The notes under the pieces: model-generated
What the model was told of the DNA's origin: nothing
The model's input: the letters and a program-made list of their open reading frames with translations, nothing else
Databases searched by the model: none
Part shown: one piece after another, positions 1 through 5,861 of the stretch
How positions within the stretch are numbered: the stretch's first letter is position 1
Layout: each line of letters opens with the position of its first letter
Position numbers and translations under genes: made by a program
Assembly (NCBI GenBank): GCA_050179875.1
Contig: JBFXES010000182.1
Coordinates: 1 to 5,943 of the forward strand
Source of the DNA: JALOAT01 sp050179875
Lineage (GTDB): Bacteria; Pseudomonadota; Gammaproteobacteria; Thiohalomonadales; Thiohalomonadaceae
Direction of reading: 5' to 3'
DNA length: 5,943 bases

Positions 1-21
1 GCCACGTTGAAGCCCCATTTT

Positions 22-25
22 GGAG
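22..25 (+). promoter_or_regulatory. Ribosome binding site of erpA
   Basis: GGAG lies six bases before the ATG at 32. It decides the start in favour of this ATG over an in-frame TTG at 20, which overlaps the site itself and has no Shine-Dalgarno sequence in the few bases before it. Confidence 0.8.
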
Positions 26-31
26 AAACCC

Positions 32-370
32 ATGAGCGACGAAAGCCCTCTCATCTTCACCGACAGCGCGGCCAACAAGGTGCGGGACCTCATCGCCGAG
101 GAAGGCAATCCCGACCTGACGCTGCGCGTGTTCGTCACCGGGGGCGGCTGTTCCGGATTCCAGTACGGCTTCACCTTCGACGAATCCATCAACGAAGGTG
201 ACACGACGGTAGAAAAGGGCGGTGTGACGCTGCTCATCGACCCCATGAGCTTCCAGTACCTGGTCGGCGCGGAGATCGACTACGTGGAAGGCCTCGAGGG
301 CGCGCAGTTCGTGATCCGCAATCCGAACGCCACCACCACCTGCGGCTGCGGCTCTTCCTTCTCGGTCTGA
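32..370 (+). CDS. erpA: Iron-sulfur cluster insertion protein ErpA (A-type carrier)
   Basis: A 112-residue cytosolic A-type carrier that receives [Fe-S] clusters from the assembly scaffold and delivers them to apo-enzymes; in E. coli these include the isoprenoid enzymes IspG and IspH. The family signature is complete: GGGCSGFQYGF carries Cys40, and TCGCGSSF near the C-terminus carries Cys104 and Cys106, the three cluster ligands in C-x63-C-x-C spacing. Length matches the family (about 110-115 residues). GGFQ-type sequence after the first Cys and the SSFSV end favour ErpA over IscA or SufA. The ATG at 32 is chosen because GGAG sits six bases upstream. The gene is followed at once by an intrinsic terminator, so it is not co-transcribed with citrate synthase. 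Its promoter lies outside the window. Family assignment is secure; client proteins are inferred from homologues. Confidence 0.96.
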   Translation: MSDESPLIFTDSAANKVRDLIAEEGNPDLTLRVFVTGGGCSGFQYGFTFDESINEGDTTVEKGGVTLLIDPMSFQYLVGAEIDYVEGLEGAQFVIRNPNATTTCGCGSSFSV

Positions 371-392
371 GTACGCAAACAGGTCTACGAAG

Positions 393-418
393 AAGCCCGG
401 CCAAGCGCCGGGCTTTTT
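393..418 (+). terminator. Rho-independent terminator after erpA
   Basis: A perfect 9-bp GC-rich stem (AAGCCCGGC at 393-401 with GCCGGGCTT at 407-415) with a five-base loop CAAGC, followed by further T residues to 418. It starts 22 bases after the erpA stop codon. The classic layout makes this a confident terminator for erpA. Confidence 0.93.
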
Positions 419-486
419 CGTTTCATACACTTGAAAATGCCGGTGTTTTCGGCCCCTTCGGCGCGCATGCCCTGGCCCTCGGTTCC

Positions 487-520
487 GGGCGGCGCGGGGA
501 TTCTGGTATCCTAGCCGCCC
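487..520. repeat. 7-bp inverted repeat around the putative citrate synthase -10
   Basis: GGGCGGC at 487-493 and GCCGCCC at 514-520 are perfect reverse complements separated by 20 bases that contain the candidate -10 element. It could be an operator half-site pair. In GC-rich DNA it could also be chance. Confidence 0.3.
504..512 (+). promoter_or_regulatory. Candidate extended -10 promoter of citrate synthase
   Basis: TGG followed by TATCCT (507-512) resembles an extended -10 (TGnTATAAT). It lies 28 bases before the ATG at 541, which would give a leader of roughly 20 bases. No good -35 is visible about 17 bases upstream, as expected if the TG extension compensates. The rest of the 421-540 spacer shows only a weak GAAAA/TTTTC hairpin (433-450). 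Confidence 0.4.
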
Positions 521-540
521 TTTCAGGCTCGGACCGTGGG

Positions 541-1704
541 ATGAACGAATATCTGCCAGGCCTTGAGGGTGTCCCTGCGACGCGCTCCAATATCTCCGTG
601 ATCGATGGCGAGAGAGGGCTTCTCGCGTATCGTGGTTATCCCATCGAGCAGCTGGCCGAACACAGCACGTTCGAGGAAACCGCGCTCCTGCTCCTTGACG
701 GGCAACTGCCCTCCGCCGGTGAACTGGGCCATTTCGACGCCCAGCTGCGTCGCAATCGTCGGGTGAAGTACAACATCCGCGAGATGATGAAGCACATGCC
801 CGTCACCGGGCACCCCATGGAAATGCTGCAGACGGCTGTCGCCTGTCTGGGCATGTTCTATCCGTGCAATGAACGCATTACCGGCACCGATCTCGCCAAC
901 GACCTCGACTACATTCACAACATGACGGTGAAGATCATCGCGCGCATTCCGGTGATCGTCACCACGTGGGAACACATCCGCAACGGCTACGATCCGGTCG
1001 AGCCCCGTTGCGACCTATCCTTCGCCGAGAACTTCCTGTACATGTTCAGCGGCCAGGATCCCGACCCCATGCTTGCGCGCATCATGGACACCTGCCTGGT
1101 CCTGCATGCGGAACACACCATCAACGCGTCCACCTTCGCGGCACTGGTGGCCGGTTCCACCCTGGCGAGCCCCTATGGCGTGGTGGCCGCGGCCATCGGC
1201 ACCTTGTCGGGCCCGCTGCACGGCGGCGCCAACCAGAAAGTGGTGGAAATGCTGGAGCAGATCGGCCGGCCGGAGAACGTGAAGTCCTGGCTGGACAAGA
1301 AGCTGGAGTCCAAGGCCAAGATCTGGGGCTTCGGTCATCGCGAGTACAAGGTGAAGGATCCCCGCGCCAAGATCCTGCAGGGCCTGGTGGAGAAGCTGGC
1401 CGCAAGCCGCGGCGTGAGCCCCATGTTCGAGACCGCCCTCGCCCTGGAAGAGGCCGCCAACGAACGTCTCGGCCCCAAGGGCGTGTACGCCAACGTGGAT
1501 TTCTACTCAGGCATCCTGTACTCGGAAATGGGCATCCCGCCCGACCAGTTCACGTCCATCTTTGCGGTGGCCCGTTCGGCGGGCTGGCTCGCCCACTGGC
1601 GCGAACAACTGGCCGACAACCGCATCTTCCGACCCACCCAGGTGTACACGGGCGAGCCCGTCCGCGATTACGTCCCCGTGCACCTGCGCAGTCACGCCCG
1701 GTAA
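541..1704 (+). CDS. gltA: Citrate synthase, short (dimeric-type) form
   Basis: Condenses acetyl-CoA with oxaloacetate to citrate at the entry to the TCA cycle, in the cytosol. All active-site positions known from pig citrate synthase can be matched: His192 in LHAEHTINAST (pig His238), catalytic His227 in GPLHGGANQ (His274), His266 and Arg275 in GFGHREYKVKDPR (His320, Arg329), catalytic Asp320 in NVDFYSG (Asp375), Arg345 in FAVARSAGWLAH (Arg401) and Arg364. At 387 residues it lacks the roughly 40 extra N-terminal residues of the NADH-regulated hexameric E. coli GltA (427). It is thus the short form, which is usually not NADH-inhibited. 2-methylcitrate synthase PrpC is of similar length and cannot be fully excluded, but no prp genes adjoin. 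The ATG at 541 gives the usual family N-terminus (PGLEG...VDGE-like), though no clear Shine-Dalgarno precedes it. Its 3' end overlaps convergent anmK by 13 bp. Confidence 0.92.
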   Translation: MNEYLPGLEGVPATRSNISVIDGERGLLAYRGYPIEQLAEHSTFEETALLLLDGQLPSAGELGHFDAQLRRNRRVKYNIREMMKHMPVTGHPMEMLQTAVACLGMFYPCNERITGTDLANDLDYIHNMTVKIIARIPVIVTTWEHIRNGYDPVEPRCDLSFAENFLYMFSGQDPDPMLARIMDTCLVLHAEHTINASTFAALVAGSTLASPYGVVAAAIGTLSGPLHGGANQKVVEMLEQIGRPENVKSWLDKKLESKAKIWGFGHREYKVKDPRAKILQGLVEKLAASRGVSPMFETALALEEAANERLGPKGVYANVDFYSGILYSEMGIPPDQFTSIFAVARSAGWLAHWREQLADNRIFRPTQVYTGEPVRDYVPVHLRSHAR

Positions 1705-2795
1705 ATCGCTCCCAGGATCACCGCACGCCGCGCGCCGGTCACCTCGGGCAGGTTGCCGGGCGCGGCCGCGAGGGTCTGGCGCGCCAGCCAGGCGAAGGCG
1801 GCGGCCTCCACCCATTCCGGCGCGATGCCATAACGCTCCGTGGTGCTCACCGGGATCCCGGTCAGATGGGCGGCGATGCGCCCGCGCAGGTAGCCGTTGT
1901 AGGCCCCGCCGCCGCTCAGCACCACCTCCCCGGCGGCGGGGGCATGGCGACGGATGGCATTGGCGAGGGTAACCGCCGTCAGCTCGCAAAGCGTCGCCTG
2001 CACATCCTGCGGACGTTCGTCGCCGTCCAGTCTTTTCGTCAGCCATTCCAGATCGAACCGGGCGCGGTCGGCACGCTTGGGCGGCGGCTCCTCGAAGAAC
2101 GGGTCGTCCAGCAACCGTGACAGCAGCGGCCCGAGCATGATCCCCTGCCGCGCCCAGGCACCGTCGCGGTCGAGGCGCTCGCCGCGATGTCTGGCGATCC
2201 AGGCATCCATGAGGACGTTGGCGGGGCCAGTATCGAATCCGCTCACCGGCTCGCTGGCGTCGGCGGGGAGGATGCTCACGTTGGCCAGGCCCCCGCTCAG
2301 GGTGGCGACCACGCGGGTGACGTTTGCGTCCCGGCACAGGGCGGCGTGAAAGGCGGGCACCAGCGGCGCGCCCTTGCCCCCGGCCGCGATGTCACGGCGA
2401 CGGAAATCGGCCACGGTGGTGATGCCGGTGCGTTCGGCGATGGTGCTGGGATCGCCGAGCTGGAGACAGCAGCCATTGGGTCCGGGCCGGTGGCGCACGG
2501 TGTGGCCATGGCTGCCGATGGCCTTCACCTGGCGGGCAGGTACGCCGGCCGCGGCGAGCAGGTGCTGGATGCTCGTGGCGAACAGACGCCCGAGCTCCAC
2601 ATCCAGGTCGGCCAGACGGTCCAGTGCGTCCGGCGGGGTGCCGGCCAAGGCTGCGATGGTGGCGCGTTCTTCCGGGGAATAGGGGCGGCGGAGCTGCGCC
2701 ACCAGAAAGGGGACATCGCCGCTGAAGTCGACGAGCACGGCCTCCACGCCGTCACCGCTCGCTCCCGACATCAGCCCTGCGAAAAGCTCGTGCAC
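1692..2795 (-). CDS. anmK: 1,6-anhydro-N-acetylmuramic acid kinase AnmK (diverged motifs)
   Basis: Cytosolic sugar kinase of peptidoglycan recycling. It hydrolyses the 1,6-anhydro ring of anhydro-MurNAc and phosphorylates it with ATP to MurNAc-6-phosphate. The 367 residues match the family length (about 370). Family motifs run in order: GLMSGASGDG (7-16), GSHGHTVRH (94-102), GDPSTIAERTG (114-124), VADFRRRDIAAGG then GAPLVPAFH (128-150), GFDTGPAN with the catalytic-base Asp188, and SGGGAYN (294-300). Several positions depart from the usual residues: SGTS is SGAS, NIGG is LSGG, GPGN is GPAN and HGQT is HGHT. The gene starts with GTG six bases after the peptidase stop, with only a weak GAG as ribosome site, which suggests translational coupling. 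No internal ATG is possible because Met9 lies in the first motif. It converges on citrate synthase with a 13-bp overlap and no visible terminator. Family is secure; full activity is not proven given the substitutions. Confidence 0.92.
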   Translation of the reverse strand: MHELFAGLMSGASGDGVEAVLVDFSGDVPFLVAQLRRPYSPEERATIAALAGTPPDALDRLADLDVELGRLFATSIQHLLAAAGVPARQVKAIGSHGHTVRHRPGPNGCCLQLGDPSTIAERTGITTVADFRRRDIAAGGKGAPLVPAFHAALCRDANVTRVVATLSGGLANVSILPADASEPVSGFDTGPANVLMDAWIARHRGERLDRDGAWARQGIMLGPLLSRLLDDPFFEEPPPKRADRARFDLEWLTKRLDGDERPQDVQATLCELTAVTLANAIRRHAPAAGEVVLSGGGAYNGYLRGRIAAHLTGIPVSTTERYGIAPEWVEAAAFAWLARQTLAAAPGNLPEVTGARRAVILGAIYRA

Positions 2796-2801
2796 CGTCG
2801 C

Positions 2802-4148
2802 TCAAGGCTCGAGGGTGGCCAGCTGCGTGCTCGTGATGAGTTCGAGCTGGGAGACCAGCGCCCCCGCGAAGGTCTCGAAGTTCTGCCGGTATTCCGCCTG
2901 AATGGGGGCCGCGCTGGGCAGCTTGTACGTCAGGGGATTGCGGTGCACGCCGTTGACGCGGAATTCGTAGTGCAGATGCGGGCCTGTGGCGACACCCGTC
3001 TTGCCCACGTAGCCGATGGTCTGGCCCTGGCGCACGCGCGCGCCGTTGCGCAGGCCCTTGGCGAAACGCGAGAGGTGTCCGTAGAGCGTGGAGATATGGC
3101 CGCCGTGCTGCAGGATAACGGTGCGCCCGTAACCGCCCTTGGTGCCCACGAACAGCACCTTGCCGTCGCCGGAGGCCTTCACGGGCGTGCCGATGGGGGC
3201 GGCGTAATCAACGCCGCGATGGGGCCGCTTCACGCCCAGCACTGGGTGATAGCGCTCCTTGGTGAAACGGGAGCTGATGCGGTGGAAATCCACGGGACTG
3301 CGCAGGAAGGCCTTGCGCATGCTGCGCCCGTCTTCGCTGTAGTAGTCGGTGTGGCCGGACGGATCGGTGTAGCGAATGGCGCGGTGCACGCGACCGTCGT
3401 TGACGAATTCCGCCGCCAGGATGGTGCCTTCGCCGTAACGCTCACCGTTCACGTACGGTTCCTGGTAAATGAGCGTGAACCGATCCCCCGCGCGGATGTC
3501 CAGGGCGAAGTCGATGTCCCAGCCGAAAATCCCGGCCAGCTGCATGATGAGGGGTTCGCTCAGGCCGGCCTTGATGCCCGCCGCGTAGAGCGAGCTCTCG
3601 ATGGTGCCCACCGCCCTCGCGATACGCATCTCGGGCGCCACCACGGCCATTTCCGCCATGAACGCGCCCTGTTCCGCACGCACCGCTAGCGTCCGCGTGC
3701 GGTCGATGGTGTAATGCAGCGCCCGCAGTTCGCCGTCCTGGATCCGGAATTCCAGCTCCTGCCCCGGATGCAGGCGATTGAGCTCCCGCGCCTCGGGGCC
3801 GGATTGCATCACGGCGTGCAGCGTGGCGGGCGCAAGGCCGAGGCGCGCGAAAATGGCGGCCATGGAGTCGCCGGGACGCACGACCACCTTTTCGGAAGGT
3901 ATTTCGATGGAGGGCTCGGGCGGCATCGCCGCCGCGGCAGGCGCCGGGGGCAGGCTGATGGTCTCCACCAGCGGTTCGAGCGCAGGCGCGCGCTTCGCCT
4001 GGGCGTCGGGGCTGAGCGCGAACACGGCGGTCACCGCGATGGCCACGGAGGCGCCCAGGGCCAGGTGGAAGTGCGGGCGCCGCAGCAGCACGCGCCGGCG
4101 CGGCGCGTTGCGCTCGAAATCCCTGTTTGAAATAGTTGGCGTGCTCAA
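2802..4148 (-). CDS. M23 family murein DD-endopeptidase, MepM-like, membrane anchored
   Basis: Predicted periplasmic zinc endopeptidase that cuts peptide crosslinks in peptidoglycan during wall growth. Numbering from the TTG start (448 residues): basic cytosolic tail 1-25, one hydrophobic anchor about 27-46, a Pro/Ala-rich linker, a LysM/OapA-like region about 85-135 (VRPGDSMAAIF ... LHPGQELEF), a central helical region, and a LytM/M23 domain about 301-406. Zinc and catalytic residues are all present: His310 and Asp314 (HRGVD), His358 (YGHLS), and His391 and His393 (GPHLHYEF). It therefore looks like an active enzyme rather than a degenerate EnvC/NlpD-type activator. TTG at 4148 is chosen because GGAG lies eight bases upstream and a possible promoter -10 covers the alternative ATG at 4178, which lacks a ribosome site. 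Starting at 4178 would add ten residues. First gene of a likely operon with anmK, divergent from tyrS; the same neighbours occur in Pseudomonas. Confidence 0.9.
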   Translation of the reverse strand: MSTPTISNRDFERNAPRRRVLLRRPHFHLALGASVAIAVTAVFALSPDAQAKRAPALEPLVETISLPPAPAAAAMPPEPSIEIPSEKVVVRPGDSMAAIFARLGLAPATLHAVMQSGPEARELNRLHPGQELEFRIQDGELRALHYTIDRTRTLAVRAEQGAFMAEMAVVAPEMRIARAVGTIESSLYAAGIKAGLSEPLIMQLAGIFGWDIDFALDIRAGDRFTLIYQEPYVNGERYGEGTILAAEFVNDGRVHRAIRYTDPSGHTDYYSEDGRSMRKAFLRSPVDFHRISSRFTKERYHPVLGVKRPHRGVDYAAPIGTPVKASGDGKVLFVGTKGGYGRTVILQHGGHISTLYGHLSRFAKGLRNGARVRQGQTIGYVGKTGVATGPHLHYEFRVNGVHRNPLTYKLPSAAPIQAEYRQNFETFAGALVSQLELITSTQLATLEP

Positions 4149-4156
4149 CCGTAAGG

Positions 4157-4160
4157 CTCC
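4157..4160 (-). promoter_or_regulatory. Ribosome binding site of the M23 peptidase gene
   Basis: On the minus strand this reads GGAG, eight bases before TTG at 4148-4146. It is the only good Shine-Dalgarno near the start and argues for the TTG over the ATG at 4178, ten codons upstream. Confidence 0.55.
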
Positions 4161-4173
4161 GCTTTTTGCGGTT

Positions 4174-4203
4174 ACCATACGCGTGCAGGGCCAACAGGGT
4201 CAA
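4174..4203 (-). promoter_or_regulatory. Candidate sigma70 promoter of the peptidase-anmK operon
   Basis: Read on the minus strand: TTGACC (4203-4198, five of six to TTGACA), an 18-base spacer, then TATGGT (4179-4174, four of six to TATAAT). Transcription would begin near 4167. That leaves a leader of about 20 bases holding GGAG before the TTG at 4148. The -10 contains the ATG that a longest-frame annotation would use as start. The spacer is one base over optimum. Confidence 0.4.
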
Positions 4204-4255
4204 TGAATTACGTCCGTATTTTGTCACGCGGACTGCTAGTCGGATCACGGAATCT

Positions 4256-4259
4256 GGAG
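4256..4259 (+). promoter_or_regulatory. Ribosome binding site of tyrS
   Basis: GGAG six bases before ATG at 4266. It fixes the tyrS start there rather than at the in-frame ATG at 4203, which would add 21 residues with no family counterpart. No convincing sigma70 pair was found for tyrS; the nearest matches are TTGTCA at 4221-4226 and TGCTAGTCG at 4234-4242, which are not properly spaced to each other. Confidence 0.8.
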
Positions 4260-4265
4260 TCGCAC

Positions 4266-5468
4266 ATGAACACGGTCGATGAGGCGCTCTCGCTCATCAG
4301 GCGCGGAGTGATGGAAATCATTCCGGAGGACGATTTGCAGGCCCGGCTCAAGGAAGGTCGCCCGCTGCGCATCAAGGCGGGTTTCGATCCCACGGCGCCC
4401 GATCTGCACCTCGGCCACACGGTGCTGATCAACAAGCTGCGCCAGTTCCAGGATCTCGGCCACGAGGTGTTGTTCCTCATCGGCGACTTCACCGGCATGA
4501 TCGGCGATCCCACCGGCAAGAGCGCGACGCGGCCGCCCCTCACTCGCGATCAGGTCATCGAGAACGCCCGCACCTACGAGCAGCAGATCTTCAAGATCCT
4601 GGATCCGGAGCGCACGCTGGTGATGTTCAATTCCAGCTGGATGGGCGCCATGACCGCGAGCGACCTCATCCAGCTTGCAGCCAAGCACACCGTGGCGCGC
4701 ATGCTCGAACGTGATGATTTCAGCAAGCGCTACGCGGAAGGACGTCCCATCGCCATTCATGAATTCCTTTATCCGCTCATTCAGGGCTACGACTCCGTGG
4801 CCATGCGCGCCGACGTGGAACTGGGCGGCACCGACCAGAAGTTCAACCTGCTGGTGGGGCGCCAGTTGCAGGAGGCCTATGGGCAGCGGCCCCAGGTGGT
4901 AATCACCCTGCCGCTGCTCGAAGGCCTCGACGGCGTGCAGAAGATGTCCAAGTCCCTGGGCAACTACGTGGGCATCAGCGAATCGCCGGACGAGCAGTTC
5001 GGCAAGCTCATGTCCATTTCCGACACGCTCATGTGGCGCTACTTCGAGCTGCTGAGCTTCCGCTCGCTGCGCGAGATCGAGGAGCTGCGCCGCTCGGTCG
5101 AGGCAGGCCGCAACCCACGCGACGTGAAGTTCGAGCTGGCGAAAGAGATCGTGGCGCGCTTCCACGACGCCGCCGCCGCCGAACGCGCCCAGGAGAACTT
5201 CATCCAGCGCTTCCAGAAGGGCGCGCTGCCCGAGGACCTGGAGGAAATCAGCATCAAGGTGTCCGCCGAAGGCATGCCCATCGCCAACCTGCTCAAGGAG
5301 GCGGGGCTCACGCCGAGCACCTCCGAGGCGCTGCGCATGATCCAGCAGGGCGCCGTGCGCGTGGACGGGGAACGGGTTGCCTCGCGCGATGTCCAAATCC
5401 TCGCCGGCGAATCCCACGTGGTGCAGGTGGGAAAGCGCCGTGTGGCCCGCGTGAACACGGTGGCCTGA
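4266..5468 (+). CDS. tyrS: Tyrosyl-tRNA synthetase, TyrZ-type (KMSKS)
   Basis: Class I aminoacyl-tRNA synthetase that activates tyrosine with ATP and charges tRNA-Tyr in the cytosol. The 400 residues show a Rossmann catalytic domain with the HIGH-type motif HLGH (48-51), GDFTGMIGDPTGKS (73-86), the tyrosine pocket YPLIQGYDS (169-177), GGTDQ (187-191) and the class I loop KMSKS (226-230). An S4-like tRNA-binding domain fills about 336-400 (MPIANLLKEAG ... GAVRVDGERV). KMSKS, with the overall length, places it in the TyrZ branch (as in P. aeruginosa TyrZ) rather than with E. coli TyrS, which has KFGKT. The ATG at 4266 has GGAG six bases upstream, and its MNTVDEAL start aligns with known TyrZ N-termini. 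The gene sits just before rRNA promoters, as in Pseudomonas. No intrinsic terminator follows it. Confidence 0.97.
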   Translation: MNTVDEALSLIRRGVMEIIPEDDLQARLKEGRPLRIKAGFDPTAPDLHLGHTVLINKLRQFQDLGHEVLFLIGDFTGMIGDPTGKSATRPPLTRDQVIENARTYEQQIFKILDPERTLVMFNSSWMGAMTASDLIQLAAKHTVARMLERDDFSKRYAEGRPIAIHEFLYPLIQGYDSVAMRADVELGGTDQKFNLLVGRQLQEAYGQRPQVVITLPLLEGLDGVQKMSKSLGNYVGISESPDEQFGKLMSISDTLMWRYFELLSFRSLREIEELRRSVEAGRNPRDVKFELAKEIVARFHDAAAAERAQENFIQRFQKGALPEDLEEISIKVSAEGMPIANLLKEAGLTPSTSEALRMIQQGAVRVDGERVASRDVQILAGESHVVQVGKRRVARVNTVA

Positions 5469-5502
5469 GAAAGGGAACCAAGCGGCACACAACGGTTCAA
5501 AT

Positions 5503-5532
5503 GGATGTCACTTGAAATCACGCGTGACATCC
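5503..5532. repeat. Perfect 9-bp inverted repeat between tyrS and the rrn promoters
   Basis: GGATGTCAC (5503-5511) and GTGACATCC (5524-5532) are perfect reverse complements around a 12-base spacer. There is no T-run after it, so it is not an ordinary intrinsic terminator. It may form the 3'-end hairpin of tyrS mRNA or be a protein-binding site upstream of the promoter array. Confidence 0.6.
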
Positions 5533-5605
5533 TCGCGCATTCCCTGGGCGATCCGACTCCCACCGGCGCATTCCTCGCCAAAGCGAAAGAATTTTCGCAG
5601 ACCCA

Positions 5606-5632
5606 GTGACGAGGAATTGCGCGACGTAGAAT
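5606..5632 (+). promoter_or_regulatory. rrn promoter unit 1 (most upstream, weak -35)
   Basis: The -10 is TAGAAT (5627-5632), followed by the discriminator GCGCGCC. The best -35 is GTGACG (5606-5611, four of six) at a short 15-base spacing, so this copy may be weak or decayed. It is recognised mainly by identity of its -10 and discriminator to the other three. Confidence 0.55.
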
Positions 5633-5690
5633 GCGCGCCCCCCGAAGCACGTGCTTGCCGACGGGGCGGAGGGAATAAGCGAAAAGCCGC

Positions 5691-5718
5691 TTGCCAATCT
5701 CTCCACGGTGCGTAGAAT
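5691..5718 (+). promoter_or_regulatory. rrn promoter unit 2
   Basis: TTGCCA (5691-5696, five of six) and TAGAAT (5713-5718) with a 16-base spacer, then a GCGCGCC discriminator. GC-rich discriminators and 16-base spacers are typical of stringently controlled rRNA promoters (ppGpp/DksA). Confidence 0.8.
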
Positions 5719-5773
5719 GCGCGCCTCCTGAACGCCTGATGGCGGGCGGAGAGAGACGAAAGCGAAATTGGGC

Positions 5774-5801
5774 TTGCGAAACTCTCCGCGGTGAGTAGAA
5801 T
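5774..5801 (+). promoter_or_regulatory. rrn promoter unit 3
   Basis: TTGCGA (5774-5779, four of six) and TAGAAT (5796-5801) with a 16-base spacer, then GCGCAGCC. This is the only unit whose discriminator differs from GCGCGCC. Confidence 0.78.
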
Positions 5802-5861
5802 GCGCAGCCTCTCGAACGGCGGTTGAGTTCGGGGCGAGAGAAGGAAAGCGAAAACAAGCGC

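Noticed and set aside
1..10. Possible end of an upstream gene (TGA at 8-10)
   Set aside because: Only two codons would lie in the window, which is too little to support a call.
1849..1862. A 14-bp perfect palindrome ACCGGGATCCCGGT
   Set aside because: It lies within the coding part of anmK where it encodes conserved-looking sequence (GIPVS); a coincidence of GC-rich codons is likely.
966..2120. A 384-codon + strand frame across the citrate synthase/anmK junction
   Set aside because: It overlaps citrate synthase in another frame and crosses anmK antisense; Arg/Pro/Gly-rich shadow without motifs.
2793..2804. Possible peptidase-AnmK fusion by stop read-through, since anmK starts in the same frame three codons after TGA
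   Set aside because: The peptidase C-terminus is periplasmic while AnmK works in the cytosol, so a fusion makes no topological sense; GTG reinitiation is simpler.
2187..3689. A 500-codon open frame on the + strand
   Set aside because: It runs antisense to anmK and the M23 peptidase, which both show complete family motifs. Its translation has no recognisable domain; long shadow frames are common in GC-rich DNA.
4159..4171. Hairpin CCGC-TTTTT-GCGG near the peptidase start
   Set aside because: The stem is only four pairs with the T-run in the loop rather than after it; not a terminator.
4245..5492. A 415-codon - strand frame opposite tyrS
   Set aside because: It lies wholly antisense to a clear tyrosyl-tRNA synthetase and has no domain.
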